Positions 1 through 6,840 of a DNA stretch of 16,758 nt are shown piece by piece. This DNA comes from JALYXS01 sp051003795 (GTDB lineage Bacteria > Acidobacteriota > Terriglobia > Bryobacterales > Bryobacteraceae): the NCBI GenBank assembly GCA_051003795.1, contig JBPCKZ010000025.1, positions 1 to 16,758 on the forward strand, written 5' to 3'. The notes beneath the pieces are model-generated. The model did no database searches and was not told the DNA's origin. It saw only the letters and a list, made by a program, of their open reading frames with translations. The position numbers were made by a program, and so were the translations under genes. Numbering within the stretch: position 1 is the stretch's first letter; each line of letters starts with the position of its first letter.

Positions 1-405
1 AAAAAAGCCGTCGAGATGCAGCAGAAGCTGCTCGACAACGAATTTACGCTGGACGATTTCCGCGATCAGATCCGGCAGTTGCGCAAGCTCGGGCCGCTCG
101 AATCCATGCTGTCGATGATGCCGCAAGTCGGCATTTTGAAGGATCTCAAGAACGTCAAGGTGGATGAAGGCGAGATGAACCGCGTGGTTGCAATCATCGA
201 TTCGATGACCCCGCGAGAGCGCGTGAACCACATGCTTATCAATGGCAGCCGGCGGCGGCGCATTGCCAAGGGCAGCGGAACCAGCGTGCAGGACGTCAAC
301 CAGTTGCTCAAGCAGTACACTCAGGCCCGCAAGATGATGAAGAGCTTTTCGGGAGGCGGTTTTCTCGGCAAGAAGCTCGGAAAGATGAAACTACCCGTTT
401 TTTAA
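1..405 (+). CDS. ffh: Signal recognition particle protein Ffh, C-terminal part (5' end outside window)
   Basis: Only the last 134 residues are present; the frame is open to the window edge, so the gene begins upstream. Ffh is the GTPase subunit of the signal recognition particle and binds 4.5S RNA and signal peptides at the ribosome exit. What is visible is the methionine-rich M domain: the segment KLGPLESMLSMMPQVG, followed by the RNA-binding helix-turn-helix with SRRRRIAKGSG at about fragment residues 82-92 and a Met/Lys/Gly-rich tail. The NG GTPase domain is not in the window. The stop codon TAA (403-405) is part of the stretch that also carries the AAGGA ribosome-binding site of rpsP. Ffh next to rpsP is the usual bacterial order. 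Identification is very secure; completeness cannot be judged. Confidence 0.96.
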   Translation, partial: KKAVEMQQKLLDNEFTLDDFRDQIRQLRKLGPLESMLSMMPQVGILKDLKNVKVDEGEMNRVVAIIDSMTPRERVNHMLINGSRRRRIAKGSGTSVQDVNQLLKQYTQARKMMKSFSGGGFLGKKLGKMKLPVF

Positions 406-414
406 GGACAAACA

Positions 415-663
415 ATGCTGATGATTCGCCTGGCGCGTTTCGGCGCCAAGAAAAAGCCGTTTTACCGTGTTGTCGTGATTGAAAAGACCCGCGCCGCCAA
501 TGGCCGGAATCTGGAAGTGCTGGGGCATTACAACCCGCTGACCGAACCCGCTCGCGTGACCCTGAAGCACGACCGGATCGATCACTGGACAAAATTAGGC
601 GCGCAACTTTCGGACACCGTCGCGCGGCTGGTCAAGAACAATCCGGTGCAACCGGCCGCATAA
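415..663 (+). CDS. rpsP: 30S ribosomal protein bS16
   Basis: The 82-residue product has the normal bS16 length and the family N-terminus IRLARFGAKKKPFYRVVV, followed by LEVLGHYNPLT. bS16 binds 16S rRNA in the body of the small subunit and is needed for its assembly. The ATG at 415 is preferred over the in-frame ATG at 421 because AAGGA at 404-408 sits six bases upstream of it. That ribosome-binding site overlaps the ffh stop, so the two genes are probably co-transcribed. It is followed after 9 bases by khpA, matching the conserved rpsP-khpA-rimM-trmD-rplS order. Confidence 0.98.
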   Translation: MLMIRLARFGAKKKPFYRVVVIEKTRAANGRNLEVLGHYNPLTEPARVTLKHDRIDHWTKLGAQLSDTVARLVKNNPVQPAA

Positions 664-672
664 ACCGCCGCC

Positions 673-903
673 ATGAAGCAGTTGATAGAAGACATCGCGA
701 AGGCTCTGGTCGACGTGCCCGAACAAGTTTCGGTGCAAGAGCTATCGGGTGAACAGGCCACGGTGCTTGAGCTGAAGGTCGCGCCGGGCGATTTGGGAAA
801 GGTGATCGGAAAGCAGGGACGCACCGCGCGATCCATCCGGACGATTCTGGGGGCTGCCGGGATGAAACTGAACCGGCGATTCACGCTCGAAATTCTAGAG
901 TGA
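673..903 (+). CDS. khpA: KH-domain RNA-binding protein KhpA
   Basis: A 76-residue single KH domain. The RNA-contacting GxxG loop is GKQG at residues 46-49, within APGDLGKVIGKQGRTARSIR, and is followed by the usual helix and a last strand (RFTLEIL). KhpA proteins bind RNA widely, often with KhpB/Jag, and influence sRNA function and cell division in Firmicutes; the role here is inferred from homology. The length and the position between rpsP and rimM are standard. The stop TGA overlaps the GTG start of rimM as GTGA at 900-903, so translation of the two is probably coupled. Confidence 0.95.
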   Translation: MKQLIEDIAKALVDVPEQVSVQELSGEQATVLELKVAPGDLGKVIGKQGRTARSIRTILGAAGMKLNRRFTLEILE

Positions 904-1409
904 GCGAATGGGTGGCCATTGCCGTCCTGGGACGGGTCCGAGGGAACCGGGGGGAACTCACGGCGGTCGCTTTAAGCGATAAGCCCGAACGTTTTCGGAA
1001 TCTCGGAGCGGTGACGTTGTTTCGGGACGGCGGCGAGACACGGGTGGAAGTGGAGTCGGTCTGGCACCATGTCGACCGCCTGATTTTCAAATTCCGCGGC
1101 GTCGATTCCATTTCGGACGCGGAGCCGTTGGAAGGATCGGAAGTGCGCGTTCCGATGGAAGAGCGCGTCGCATTGGAACCGGGCGAGTATTTTCAGTCGG
1201 ATTTGGTCGGATGCCAGGTTCGCGACCGGTTCAGCGGCGAACCGCTGGGCCAAGTTACAGCTTGGCGGGATGGGGGTGGAACGGGATTGCTGGAGGTAGA
1301 TGGCAATTTGCTGATTCCATTCGCACGGGCGATCTGTATTTCGATCGATGTAGCGGGCCGGGCGATCCTAGTCGATCTTCCGGAAGGGCTGAAAGAATTG
1401 AATCCGTGA
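900..1409 (+). CDS. rimM: Ribosome maturation factor RimM
   Basis: A 169-residue protein with the two RimM domains. The N-terminal barrel begins WVAIAVLGRVRGNRGEL, and the PRC-barrel domain begins around EYFQSDLVGCQV (about residues 97-108), ending in the family signature VDLPEGLKEL. RimM helps assemble the 30S head by binding uS19. It starts at GTG 900, inside the khpA stop (GTGA overlap), and its own TGA overlaps the GTG start of trmD (GTGA, 1406-1409). The GTG is chosen because it is the only candidate giving the complete N-terminal strand. Confidence 0.96.
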   Translation: MSEWVAIAVLGRVRGNRGELTAVALSDKPERFRNLGAVTLFRDGGETRVEVESVWHHVDRLIFKFRGVDSISDAEPLEGSEVRVPMEERVALEPGEYFQSDLVGCQVRDRFSGEPLGQVTAWRDGGGTGLLEVDGNLLIPFARAICISIDVAGRAILVDLPEGLKELNP

Positions 1410-2122
1410 AATTTCATGTGCTCACGATTTTCCCGGAGTTCTTCGCGGGAGTGTTTGAGCATGGCGTGGTGGCGCGGGCTCGCAAGACGCGCGCGGTCGA
1501 AATCGAGATCCACGACCTGCGGGGATGGACGTGCGACCGGCACAAATCGGTGGACGACCGCCCGTTCGGCGGGGGTGAGGGCATGCTGCTGAAACCGGAG
1601 CCGCTGTTTTCGGCCGTGGAATCGATTTGGCCGGAGCGAGGCAAGGCGGAAAAATCGAGACAGAGGGTGATTTTGCTTTCGGCGCAGGGCAGGCGTTTCG
1701 ATCAAGCGGCCGCCAGAAGGCTCGCGGGTAGCGCCGAATTGCTGTTGATTTGCGGGCGCTATGAAGGCGTGGACGAGCGGGTGGCGGAGCATCTGGCGGA
1801 CGAAGAATTATCGATCGGCGATTATGTTTTGAGCGGCGGAGAATTGGCGGCCGCGGTTGTGGTGGACGCCGTCGCGAGGCTGCTGCCGGGGGTTGTGGGA
1901 AACGAAGCTTCGACGGTGTTCGAATCGTTCGAAGAGGCGGATCTGCTCGATTGTCCGCAGTACACCCGGCCCGCCGATTTTCGCGGCTGGAAGGTTCCCG
2001 AAGTTTTATTGGGCGGCAATCACGCGGAGATTCGCCGCTGGCGCCGGGAAGCGGCGCTAGCGAAAACGGCGCGCCTGCGCCCGGATTTATATAACGGTAG
2101 GATTGAGAGAGACGAATCATGA
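1406..2122 (+). CDS. trmD: tRNA (guanine37-N1)-methyltransferase TrmD
   Basis: TrmD makes m1G37 in tRNAs that carry G36, preventing +1 frameshifting, with S-adenosylmethionine as donor. The 238-residue product shows the SPOUT-fold signatures: DRPFGGGEGML at about residues 51-61, the knot segment LICGRYEGVDERV at 115-127, SIGDYVLSGGE at 136-146, and LLDCPQYTRP followed by VPEVLLGGNHAEI. The reading frame is open far upstream, to 1211, but that part is the shadow of rimM. The true start is GTG 1406, which yields the canonical KFHVLTIFPEFF N-terminus and overlaps the rimM stop by four bases. The stop overlaps the rplS start (ATGA, 2119-2122). Confidence 0.97.
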   Translation: MKFHVLTIFPEFFAGVFEHGVVARARKTRAVEIEIHDLRGWTCDRHKSVDDRPFGGGEGMLLKPEPLFSAVESIWPERGKAEKSRQRVILLSAQGRRFDQAAARRLAGSAELLLICGRYEGVDERVAEHLADEELSIGDYVLSGGELAAAVVVDAVARLLPGVVGNEASTVFESFEEADLLDCPQYTRPADFRGWKVPEVLLGGNHAEIRRWRREAALAKTARLRPDLYNGRIERDES

Positions 2123-2463
2123 CGAACGCGTTGCTGGCCAAATTTACGCAGAAGCACAAGCGCACCGACCTTACTCCGTTCCGCCCGGGCGATACCATCC
2201 GGGTGCACGTGAAGATCAAGGAGGGCGACAAAGAACGCATCCAGATATTCGAGGGTACCGTCATCGCGCGAAACAACATCGGCATGGGCGAGACGGTTAC
2301 CGTGCGGAAGGTGAGTTTCAGCCAGGGCGTGGAGCGTATTTTTCCGCTGCACGGCAAGGCAATCGACCACATCGACGTGGTCCGCACCGGCCGGGTGCGG
2401 CGCGCCAAGCTCTATTATCTGCGCGGATTGAAGGGCAAAGCGTCGCGCCTGAAAGAGCGCTGA
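2119..2463 (+). CDS. rplS: 50S ribosomal protein bL19
   Basis: A 114-residue protein of the usual bL19 length. It carries FRPGDTIRVHVKIKEGDKER, the conserved FEGTVIARNN and GVERIFPLHG, and the basic C-terminus RRAKLYYLRGLKGKASRLKE. bL19 lies at the interface between the large and small subunits. The ATG overlaps the trmD stop (ATGA), and a purine stretch GAGAGAGACGA just upstream can serve as ribosome-binding site. Confidence 0.98.
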   Translation: MTNALLAKFTQKHKRTDLTPFRPGDTIRVHVKIKEGDKERIQIFEGTVIARNNIGMGETVTVRKVSFSQGVERIFPLHGKAIDHIDVVRTGRVRRAKLYYLRGLKGKASRLKER

Positions 2464-2484
2464 GACGCGGCGCCGCAGCGTCTA

Positions 2485-3135
2485 GTGCCGGGTAAGAAAC
2501 TCCACGCCTGGAAGTGCGAAGGAGCACTGGAGCGCGAGCTCCATTCCCGCGGCTTTTTTGCCATTGCCGGGGCGGATGAGGTTGGCCGCGGCTCTCTATT
2601 CGGCGCGGTCGTGGCCGCCGCCGTCATTCTCTCGCCGGATTCGCCCGTCCGCGGTTTGAACGACAGTAAGCAGATCGAACCGGAACGGCGCGCCATTTTA
2701 GCCGCGCGTATCCGGGACCGAGCGCTCGCCTGGGCGGTGGCTTCAGTGGACGCGGCGACGATTGACCGCATCAATATCTATCAGGCGTCGCGTCTGGCCA
2801 TGAGGCTGGCGATTCAGCAACTCAGGCCGGCGCCGGACTTCCTTTTGATCGACGCAGTCTCACTCGACCTTCCGATTCCGCAGTGTCCCCTGATTCAAGG
2901 CGATGAACGATGCCACGCCATCGCAGCCGCCTCGATCGTCGCAAAGGTACATCGCGACGCCGCCATGTGTTCCTGGGATGCGCAATTCCCGGAGTACGGT
3001 TTGGCTCGCCACAAAGGGTATCAAACGCCGGAACACATGCGCGCGCTCGAGCGGTTCGGACCCACTCCCCTGCACCGTTTGAGCTTCGAACCGATCCGCA
3101 ACCGGTCGCTGTTTTCCACGGGGCAGGCTTCTTGA
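2485..3135 (+). CDS. rnhB: Ribonuclease HII
   Basis: RNase HII cleaves RNA in RNA-DNA hybrids and starts removal of single ribonucleotides misincorporated in DNA. The four acidic catalytic residues are recognisable: D31 and E32 in ADEVGRGSLFG, D123 in LLIDAV, and D158 in SIVAKVHRD. The motif LNDSKQ is also present. Length is 216 residues, typical for the family. The proposed start is GTG 2485, 21 bases after the rplS stop; no clear Shine-Dalgarno sequence precedes it, so the exact start is less certain than the gene. rnhB after rplS is a common bacterial arrangement. Its TGA overlaps a TTG start codon of the next small gene. Confidence 0.95.
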   Translation: MPGKKLHAWKCEGALERELHSRGFFAIAGADEVGRGSLFGAVVAAAVILSPDSPVRGLNDSKQIEPERRAILAARIRDRALAWAVASVDAATIDRINIYQASRLAMRLAIQQLRPAPDFLLIDAVSLDLPIPQCPLIQGDERCHAIAAASIVAKVHRDAAMCSWDAQFPEYGLARHKGYQTPEHMRALERFGPTPLHRLSFEPIRNRSLFSTGQAS

Positions 3136-3383
3136 AAATCCCGCGCCCCCAACTGTTTTCGGCCGTCCTGCTGATTCTTTTCTGCGGGGAGGTTGGGCTT
3201 TTCCTCATCGTGTACCCATGGACCGACCGGTGGGATCAAAACCTGTTCGGAACGCTTATACCGGGCTGGTACTGGTTGTGGAATAACGCGTATGTCCGGG
3301 GCGGGGTCAGCGGGTTGGGCTTAGTGAACCTGTATATCTCCATGGGTGAGATTTTCCGGCTCTGGCGCCTTGCCCGATCATAG
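3132..3383 (+). CDS. Small two-helix membrane protein, unknown function
   Basis: An 83-residue reading frame starting at TTG 3132, which forms a TTGA overlap with the rnhB stop, parallel to the GTGA and ATGA overlaps upstream. The first hydrophobic segment is at about residues 8-28 (LFSAVLLILFCGEVGLFLIVY). An aromatic stretch, WYWLWNN, follows, then a second weaker hydrophobic segment around GVSGLGLVNLYISMG and a basic end (RLWRLARS). The frame extends upstream to 2910, but that part is the rnhB shadow. I do not recognise a named family. The membrane character, the coupled start and the lack of a competing frame support a real gene. A role linked to the operon is only a guess. Confidence 0.7.
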   Translation: MKIPRPQLFSAVLLILFCGEVGLFLIVYPWTDRWDQNLFGTLIPGWYWLWNNAYVRGGVSGLGLVNLYISMGEIFRLWRLARS

Positions 3384-3488
3384 TAAGCGCTTCACCTTCT
3401 GCCGCTTTCCATAATTGCCGGTGAGCGGTAACACCCTTTGGATCATCAGTGATATGTACTTTTTGAAAACACTGTCGATCAGTTCTTT
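3384..3488. promoter_or_regulatory. Intergenic gap before the secreted propeller gene
   Basis: This 105-base gap is visibly more AT-rich than the flanking genes. It should hold the end of the trmD operon and the promoter of the next gene, but I see neither a classical U-tracted terminator nor a convincing -35/-10 pair. A TTGAAA at 3463-3468 is the only -35-like hexamer and has no well-spaced -10 partner. Confidence 0.3.
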
Positions 3489-5690
3489 GTGCGAACTAAT
3501 ACCTTCAAGTCCCTCTTGATCTCAGTTCTAGCGGCAGCCATCCTACCGATGGTATCCTTCGGCCAACCTTTTGCCTATGTTGCCAGTCTGTCTAGCAGCA
3601 GTATGGCGGTTATCAACGTTGCAAATAATACAGTTGTAGCAAATCCCGTTATTTACGGCGGCCTCACCGGGGTGGCTGCCTCGCCCAACGGATCCCTGGT
3701 TTACATCACCGCCCAGAGCATAAACCAAGTCCAGGTGGTCAGCACGGCGAACAATACCGTGGTGGGAGCGATAAACGTCGGCTCGACTCCCGTGGCCGTC
3801 GCCTTCGCCCCGAACGGTTCGCTTGCATACGTCTTAAACCGGGCGTCGAATACGGTTTCCGTAATCAACACCGGGGCGAATGCCGTGGTTGCCACTATTC
3901 CGGTGGAATGGAGGCCGTCCGGGGTAGCTGTAAACCCGTCCGGGACGCGCGTCCTCGTAACGAATAATTGGGGGACCGACCTTTCGGTTATCGACACCGC
4001 GAGTAACGCGGTGATCGCAAACATACCGGTCGGCAGCGGCTTGAGCGGCATCGCCATCAGCCCGAACGGCGCGTACGCCTACGCCACCAACCAGAATACC
4101 AATTCCGTGTCCGTGGTGAGCCTGGCATCGAATACGTTACTCAGCGCCATACCGGTTCAAAATTACCCCAATTCCATCGCGATCGCGCCCAATGGCGCCC
4201 GGGCTTTCGTCACGAACGGAAATTCCAGTTCGGTTTCAGTGATCGATCTATCTTCCAACTCGGTGATCGCCACCCTGGGGGTGGGCGATAACCCGACCGC
4301 CATCGCGCTCACGCCGGATGGCGCTCACGCCGAAGTAACCAACGCCAATTCCTACTCGACCTCGGTAATCGACGCGAACGCACTCTCGGTGGTCGGCACC
4401 ATCAACCGCGTGGGAATCTATCCCGCGGGCGTGGCGATTGCCCCCGCGACGGGCAGCGGCGGCGTTGTCGGCGTCCCTATTCCGTGCAGCTACGCCTTGA
4501 CGGCGAGTTCGCAAAACGTTCCGTATTCGGGCGGCGCGGGCGCGGTTGGAGTGAACGTGGCCGCCGGGGCAACCAACTGCAACTGGACGGCCGCCAGCAA
4601 TGCGAGCTGGATCACGCTGGTTTCGGGTCTTAGCGGTTCGGCCAATGGCACGACCGGTTTCAATGTGGCGGCGAATCCGCAGCCTGCCCAACGAACGGGA
4701 ACCTTCACCATCGCCGGGTTGACATTCACCGTTACCCAAGACGCGGCGCCCCCGCCGCCGCCTCCATCCAACCAACCGCCTACCGGCGATTCTGTTTCGC
4801 CCTCTTCCGGCACGGGTTCGAGCCATACGTTCCAAGCGGCTTATTCCGATGCCGCCGGATACGCGAATCTCACTTATGCCGAATTTGTGATCAACAGTTC
4901 GCTCGATGGCGCGCATACCTGTTGGATCGCCTACAATCGGCCGAATAACATTCTCTATCTTTTGAACGATGCGGGAACGGCGTTTCTGGGACCCATCGCG
5001 GCGGGCGCGGCGGGAACATTGTCGAGCAGCCAATGCACCCTCGACGGGAGCGGCTCGTCCGCTTCGGGCGCGGGCAACACGCTGACCGTCAACCTGGCCA
5101 TAAGCTTTACCGCCAACTATGCGGGCGCCAAAAACAGTTACCTGCTCGCAATCAATCGTTCCGGCCTTGCCAGCGGATGGCAAAATCGCGGTAGCTGGAC
5201 CGTTCCCGGCGGAGCGCCGCCACCACCGCCTCCTCCCACCGTGAGCGGGAATCCGACCGCCGATATTGTGTCGCCAAACGCCGGAACCGGAACCAGTCAA
5301 ACATTTCAGTTAGCCGGTTCCGACCCCAATGGATTCGCGGATCTGAGGTTTCTCGAGTTCGTGATCAACCGGGACACCGCCGGCCGGGCGACGTGCTGGA
5401 TCGATTACAACCGGCCCAACAACCTTATCTATCTATTGAACGATTCGGGCAGCGATTTCCTCGGCCCGATCACTTTGGGTGTGCCGGGTACGCTCTCCAA
5501 TAGCGAGTGCACCGTGGACGCCGCTCGTTCATCCGTTTCCGGCTCGGGTAATGCCCTAAATCTGAGCTTGGCCTTGAGTTTCAGCGCTAATTACGCCGGC
5601 CTGAAAAATAGCTATCTGCTGGCCATCAGCCAATCGGGCCTCGACAGCGGATGGCAGAACCGCGGCACCTGGATCGTGCCCGGCAAATAG
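3489..5690 (+). CDS. Secreted YVTN beta-propeller / BACON protein with tandem C-terminal domain
   Basis: A 733-residue exported protein starting at GTG 3489. Residues 1-25 form a signal peptide (basic NTFK, then a hydrophobic core ending SFG). Residues 27-328 contain seven repeats of about 42 residues of the YVTN type, each ending in a PNG-like turn (SPNG, APNG, NPSG, SPNG, APNG, TPDG, and a degenerate last one), enough for one seven-bladed propeller. Residues 333-417 match a BACON domain (NCNWTAASNASWIT, then FTVTQD). After a polyproline linker come two copies of one domain (about 427-575 and 587-733), each with CWIxYNRPNN and a second cysteine 38 residues later. BACON domains are commonly linked to carbohydrate or mucin binding; enzymatic activity is not evident. 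It lies just upstream of the exopolysaccharide genes, so a surface or matrix role is plausible but inferred. No clear ribosome-binding site supports the GTG, so the start is provisional. Confidence 0.88.
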   Translation: MRTNTFKSLLISVLAAAILPMVSFGQPFAYVASLSSSSMAVINVANNTVVANPVIYGGLTGVAASPNGSLVYITAQSINQVQVVSTANNTVVGAINVGSTPVAVAFAPNGSLAYVLNRASNTVSVINTGANAVVATIPVEWRPSGVAVNPSGTRVLVTNNWGTDLSVIDTASNAVIANIPVGSGLSGIAISPNGAYAYATNQNTNSVSVVSLASNTLLSAIPVQNYPNSIAIAPNGARAFVTNGNSSSVSVIDLSSNSVIATLGVGDNPTAIALTPDGAHAEVTNANSYSTSVIDANALSVVGTINRVGIYPAGVAIAPATGSGGVVGVPIPCSYALTASSQNVPYSGGAGAVGVNVAAGATNCNWTAASNASWITLVSGLSGSANGTTGFNVAANPQPAQRTGTFTIAGLTFTVTQDAAPPPPPPSNQPPTGDSVSPSSGTGSSHTFQAAYSDAAGYANLTYAEFVINSSLDGAHTCWIAYNRPNNILYLLNDAGTAFLGPIAAGAAGTLSSSQCTLDGSGSSASGAGNTLTVNLAISFTANYAGAKNSYLLAINRSGLASGWQNRGSWTVPGGAPPPPPPPTVSGNPTADIVSPNAGTGTSQTFQLAGSDPNGFADLRFLEFVINRDTAGRATCWIDYNRPNNLIYLLNDSGSDFLGPITLGVPGTLSNSECTVDAARSSVSGSGNALNLSLALSFSANYAGLKNSYLLAISQSGLDSGWQNRGTWIVPGK

Positions 5691-5721
5691 GTTCGATCGG
5701 CACAAATTCAGCGCCGTACAG

Positions 5722-5750
5722 CCGGAGCGTCCCGAACTGGGGCGCTCCGG
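5722..5750 (+). terminator. Strong hairpin after the propeller gene, possible terminator
   Basis: A 12-bp stem (arms 5722-5733 and 5739-5750, one G-U wobble pair) encloses the five-base loop GAACT, 31 bases after the stop codon. Its position between two transcription units suggests termination or 3'-end protection. It is followed by TTCCCGCCTC rather than a T-run, so it is not a textbook intrinsic terminator. Confidence 0.5.
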
Positions 5751-5867
5751 TTCCCGCCTCAAAAATATAAGAAATAGCCTGACTTTCGATCTACTCCTTC
5801 GGACATACTCTGCCGATATTCCTTTGCGAGTGAACTGTCGCCCCAGTCCGCTGCCGAGACCCTATCG
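5751..5867 (+). promoter_or_regulatory. Leader region of the exopolysaccharide cluster
   Basis: These 117 bases must contain the promoter of the export cluster if it is an independent transcription unit. The first part is AT-rich (AAAAATATAAGAAATAG). The best pair I can find is CTGACT (5779-5784) and CATACT (5804-5809) with a 19-base spacer, which is weak. No operator or riboswitch-like fold was recognised. Confidence 0.2.
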
Positions 5868-6800
5868 ATGCGTCCAACTCTAATCCTTCTATTTTGTTGC
5901 AATTTGGCGTTTTCCCAATTCAGTAATCGTCCCGCTGCGGCTGCGTCCGACGCGGGCGGCCCCAATCTTCCGGCCCAACGAATTGGGCCGGACGATCTCC
6001 TCGCCCTTTCGGTATACGCTTCGCCCGAGTTCACGCGCACGCTGCGGGTCGGAGCCGACGGCGAAATCCGCCTTCCCATGCTCAAGCAACGGATCAAAGC
6101 TCAGGGCTTGCTGCCGGGCGATCTGGAAACGGTCATCGCCGATGCGCTCAGCCAGGAGCATCTCGTCGTCGATCCATTCGTCACCGTGACGATGGTGGAA
6201 TATCACAGCCGGCCAATCAGCGTCGCGGGCGCCGTGCGAAAGCCGATCACGTTTCAAGCGGTTGGAAGCGTGACGCTGCTCGATGCGATCTCACGGGCCG
6301 AAGGCTTGAGCCCGGAGGCGGGGGGTGAGATCCTTATCAGCCGCCCGGCCGCGCTTATGCAGAGGATCCCCGTGAAAGGGCTCATCGATACCGCCGATCC
6401 CGATCTGAACGTCAAACTAACGGGCGGCGAGGAGATCCGCGTCCCCGATATGGGCCGCGTTTTCGTGGCGGGCAACGTTCGCAAACCCGGTTCTTTCCCG
6501 GTTCGCGATGCGGAAGACACCACCGTGATTAAGGTCATCGCCTTGGCCGAGGGATTGGAGCCGTTCGCCTCGAAACAGGCCTTCATTTACCGGCCCGACG
6601 AGGCCACCCATGGGAAGAAGGAAATAACGATCGAGTTAAGCAAGATTATGAGCCGCAAATCGCCCGACGTGTTTCTGCAAGCGAAAGACATTCTCTATGT
6701 TCCGGACAACACCGGCCGCCGCTTGACGGTCAACACTATCGAGCGGCTGGCCGGGTTTGGCGCTTCCACCGCCTCCGGCGTTCTGGTTTTCCGTCACTAA
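5868..6800 (+). CDS. Polysaccharide export protein, Wza/OPX family
   Basis: A 310-residue protein of the outer-membrane polysaccharide export family. An N-terminal signal peptide spans residues 1-16 (RPTLILLFCCNLAFS); the two cysteines are not in a good lipobox, so lipidation is doubtful. The polysaccharide export (PES) domain covers about 37-112 (QRIGPDDLLALSVYASPEF ... VVDPFVTVTM). Two SLBB domains follow at about 116-160 (ISVAGAVRKPITF) and 197-245 (VFVAGNVRKPGSF). It would form the periplasmic or outer-membrane conduit for the polymer made by the downstream genes and partner with the Wzc-like protein that begins 40 bases later. It is a little shorter than E. coli Wza and shows no clear C-terminal amphipathic pore helix. 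ATG 5868 is the only start placed ahead of the signal peptide; the ribosome-binding site is weak. Confidence 0.92.
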   Translation: MRPTLILLFCCNLAFSQFSNRPAAAASDAGGPNLPAQRIGPDDLLALSVYASPEFTRTLRVGADGEIRLPMLKQRIKAQGLLPGDLETVIADALSQEHLVVDPFVTVTMVEYHSRPISVAGAVRKPITFQAVGSVTLLDAISRAEGLSPEAGGEILISRPAALMQRIPVKGLIDTADPDLNVKLTGGEEIRVPDMGRVFVAGNVRKPGSFPVRDAEDTTVIKVIALAEGLEPFASKQAFIYRPDEATHGKKEITIELSKIMSRKSPDVFLQAKDILYVPDNTGRRLTVNTIERLAGFGASTASGVLVFRH

Positions 6801-6840
6801 CGAAGCGCCATTCCGAAACCTCATTCCGAAACAAGGTCAA

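Noticed and set aside
1422..2408. 328-codon open frame on the minus strand
   Set aside because: It is antisense to trmD and rplS, has proline/arginine-rich composition typical of a high-GC shadow frame, and shows no recognisable domain.
3570..4470. DNA tandem repeats or CRISPR-like array
   Set aside because: The periodicity is of about 42 codons, from YVTN protein repeats; nucleotide identity between units is low and no spacer-repeat structure exists.
4248..5300. 350-codon open frame on the minus strand
   Set aside because: It is antisense to the propeller/BACON gene, which has clear repeats and domains; the minus frame is arginine/glycine-rich without motifs.
6757..6840. Upstream ATG for the BY-kinase
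   Set aside because: It lies inside the export protein gene and gives a proline-rich start unlike the family; ATG 6841 has an AAGG ribosome-binding site.
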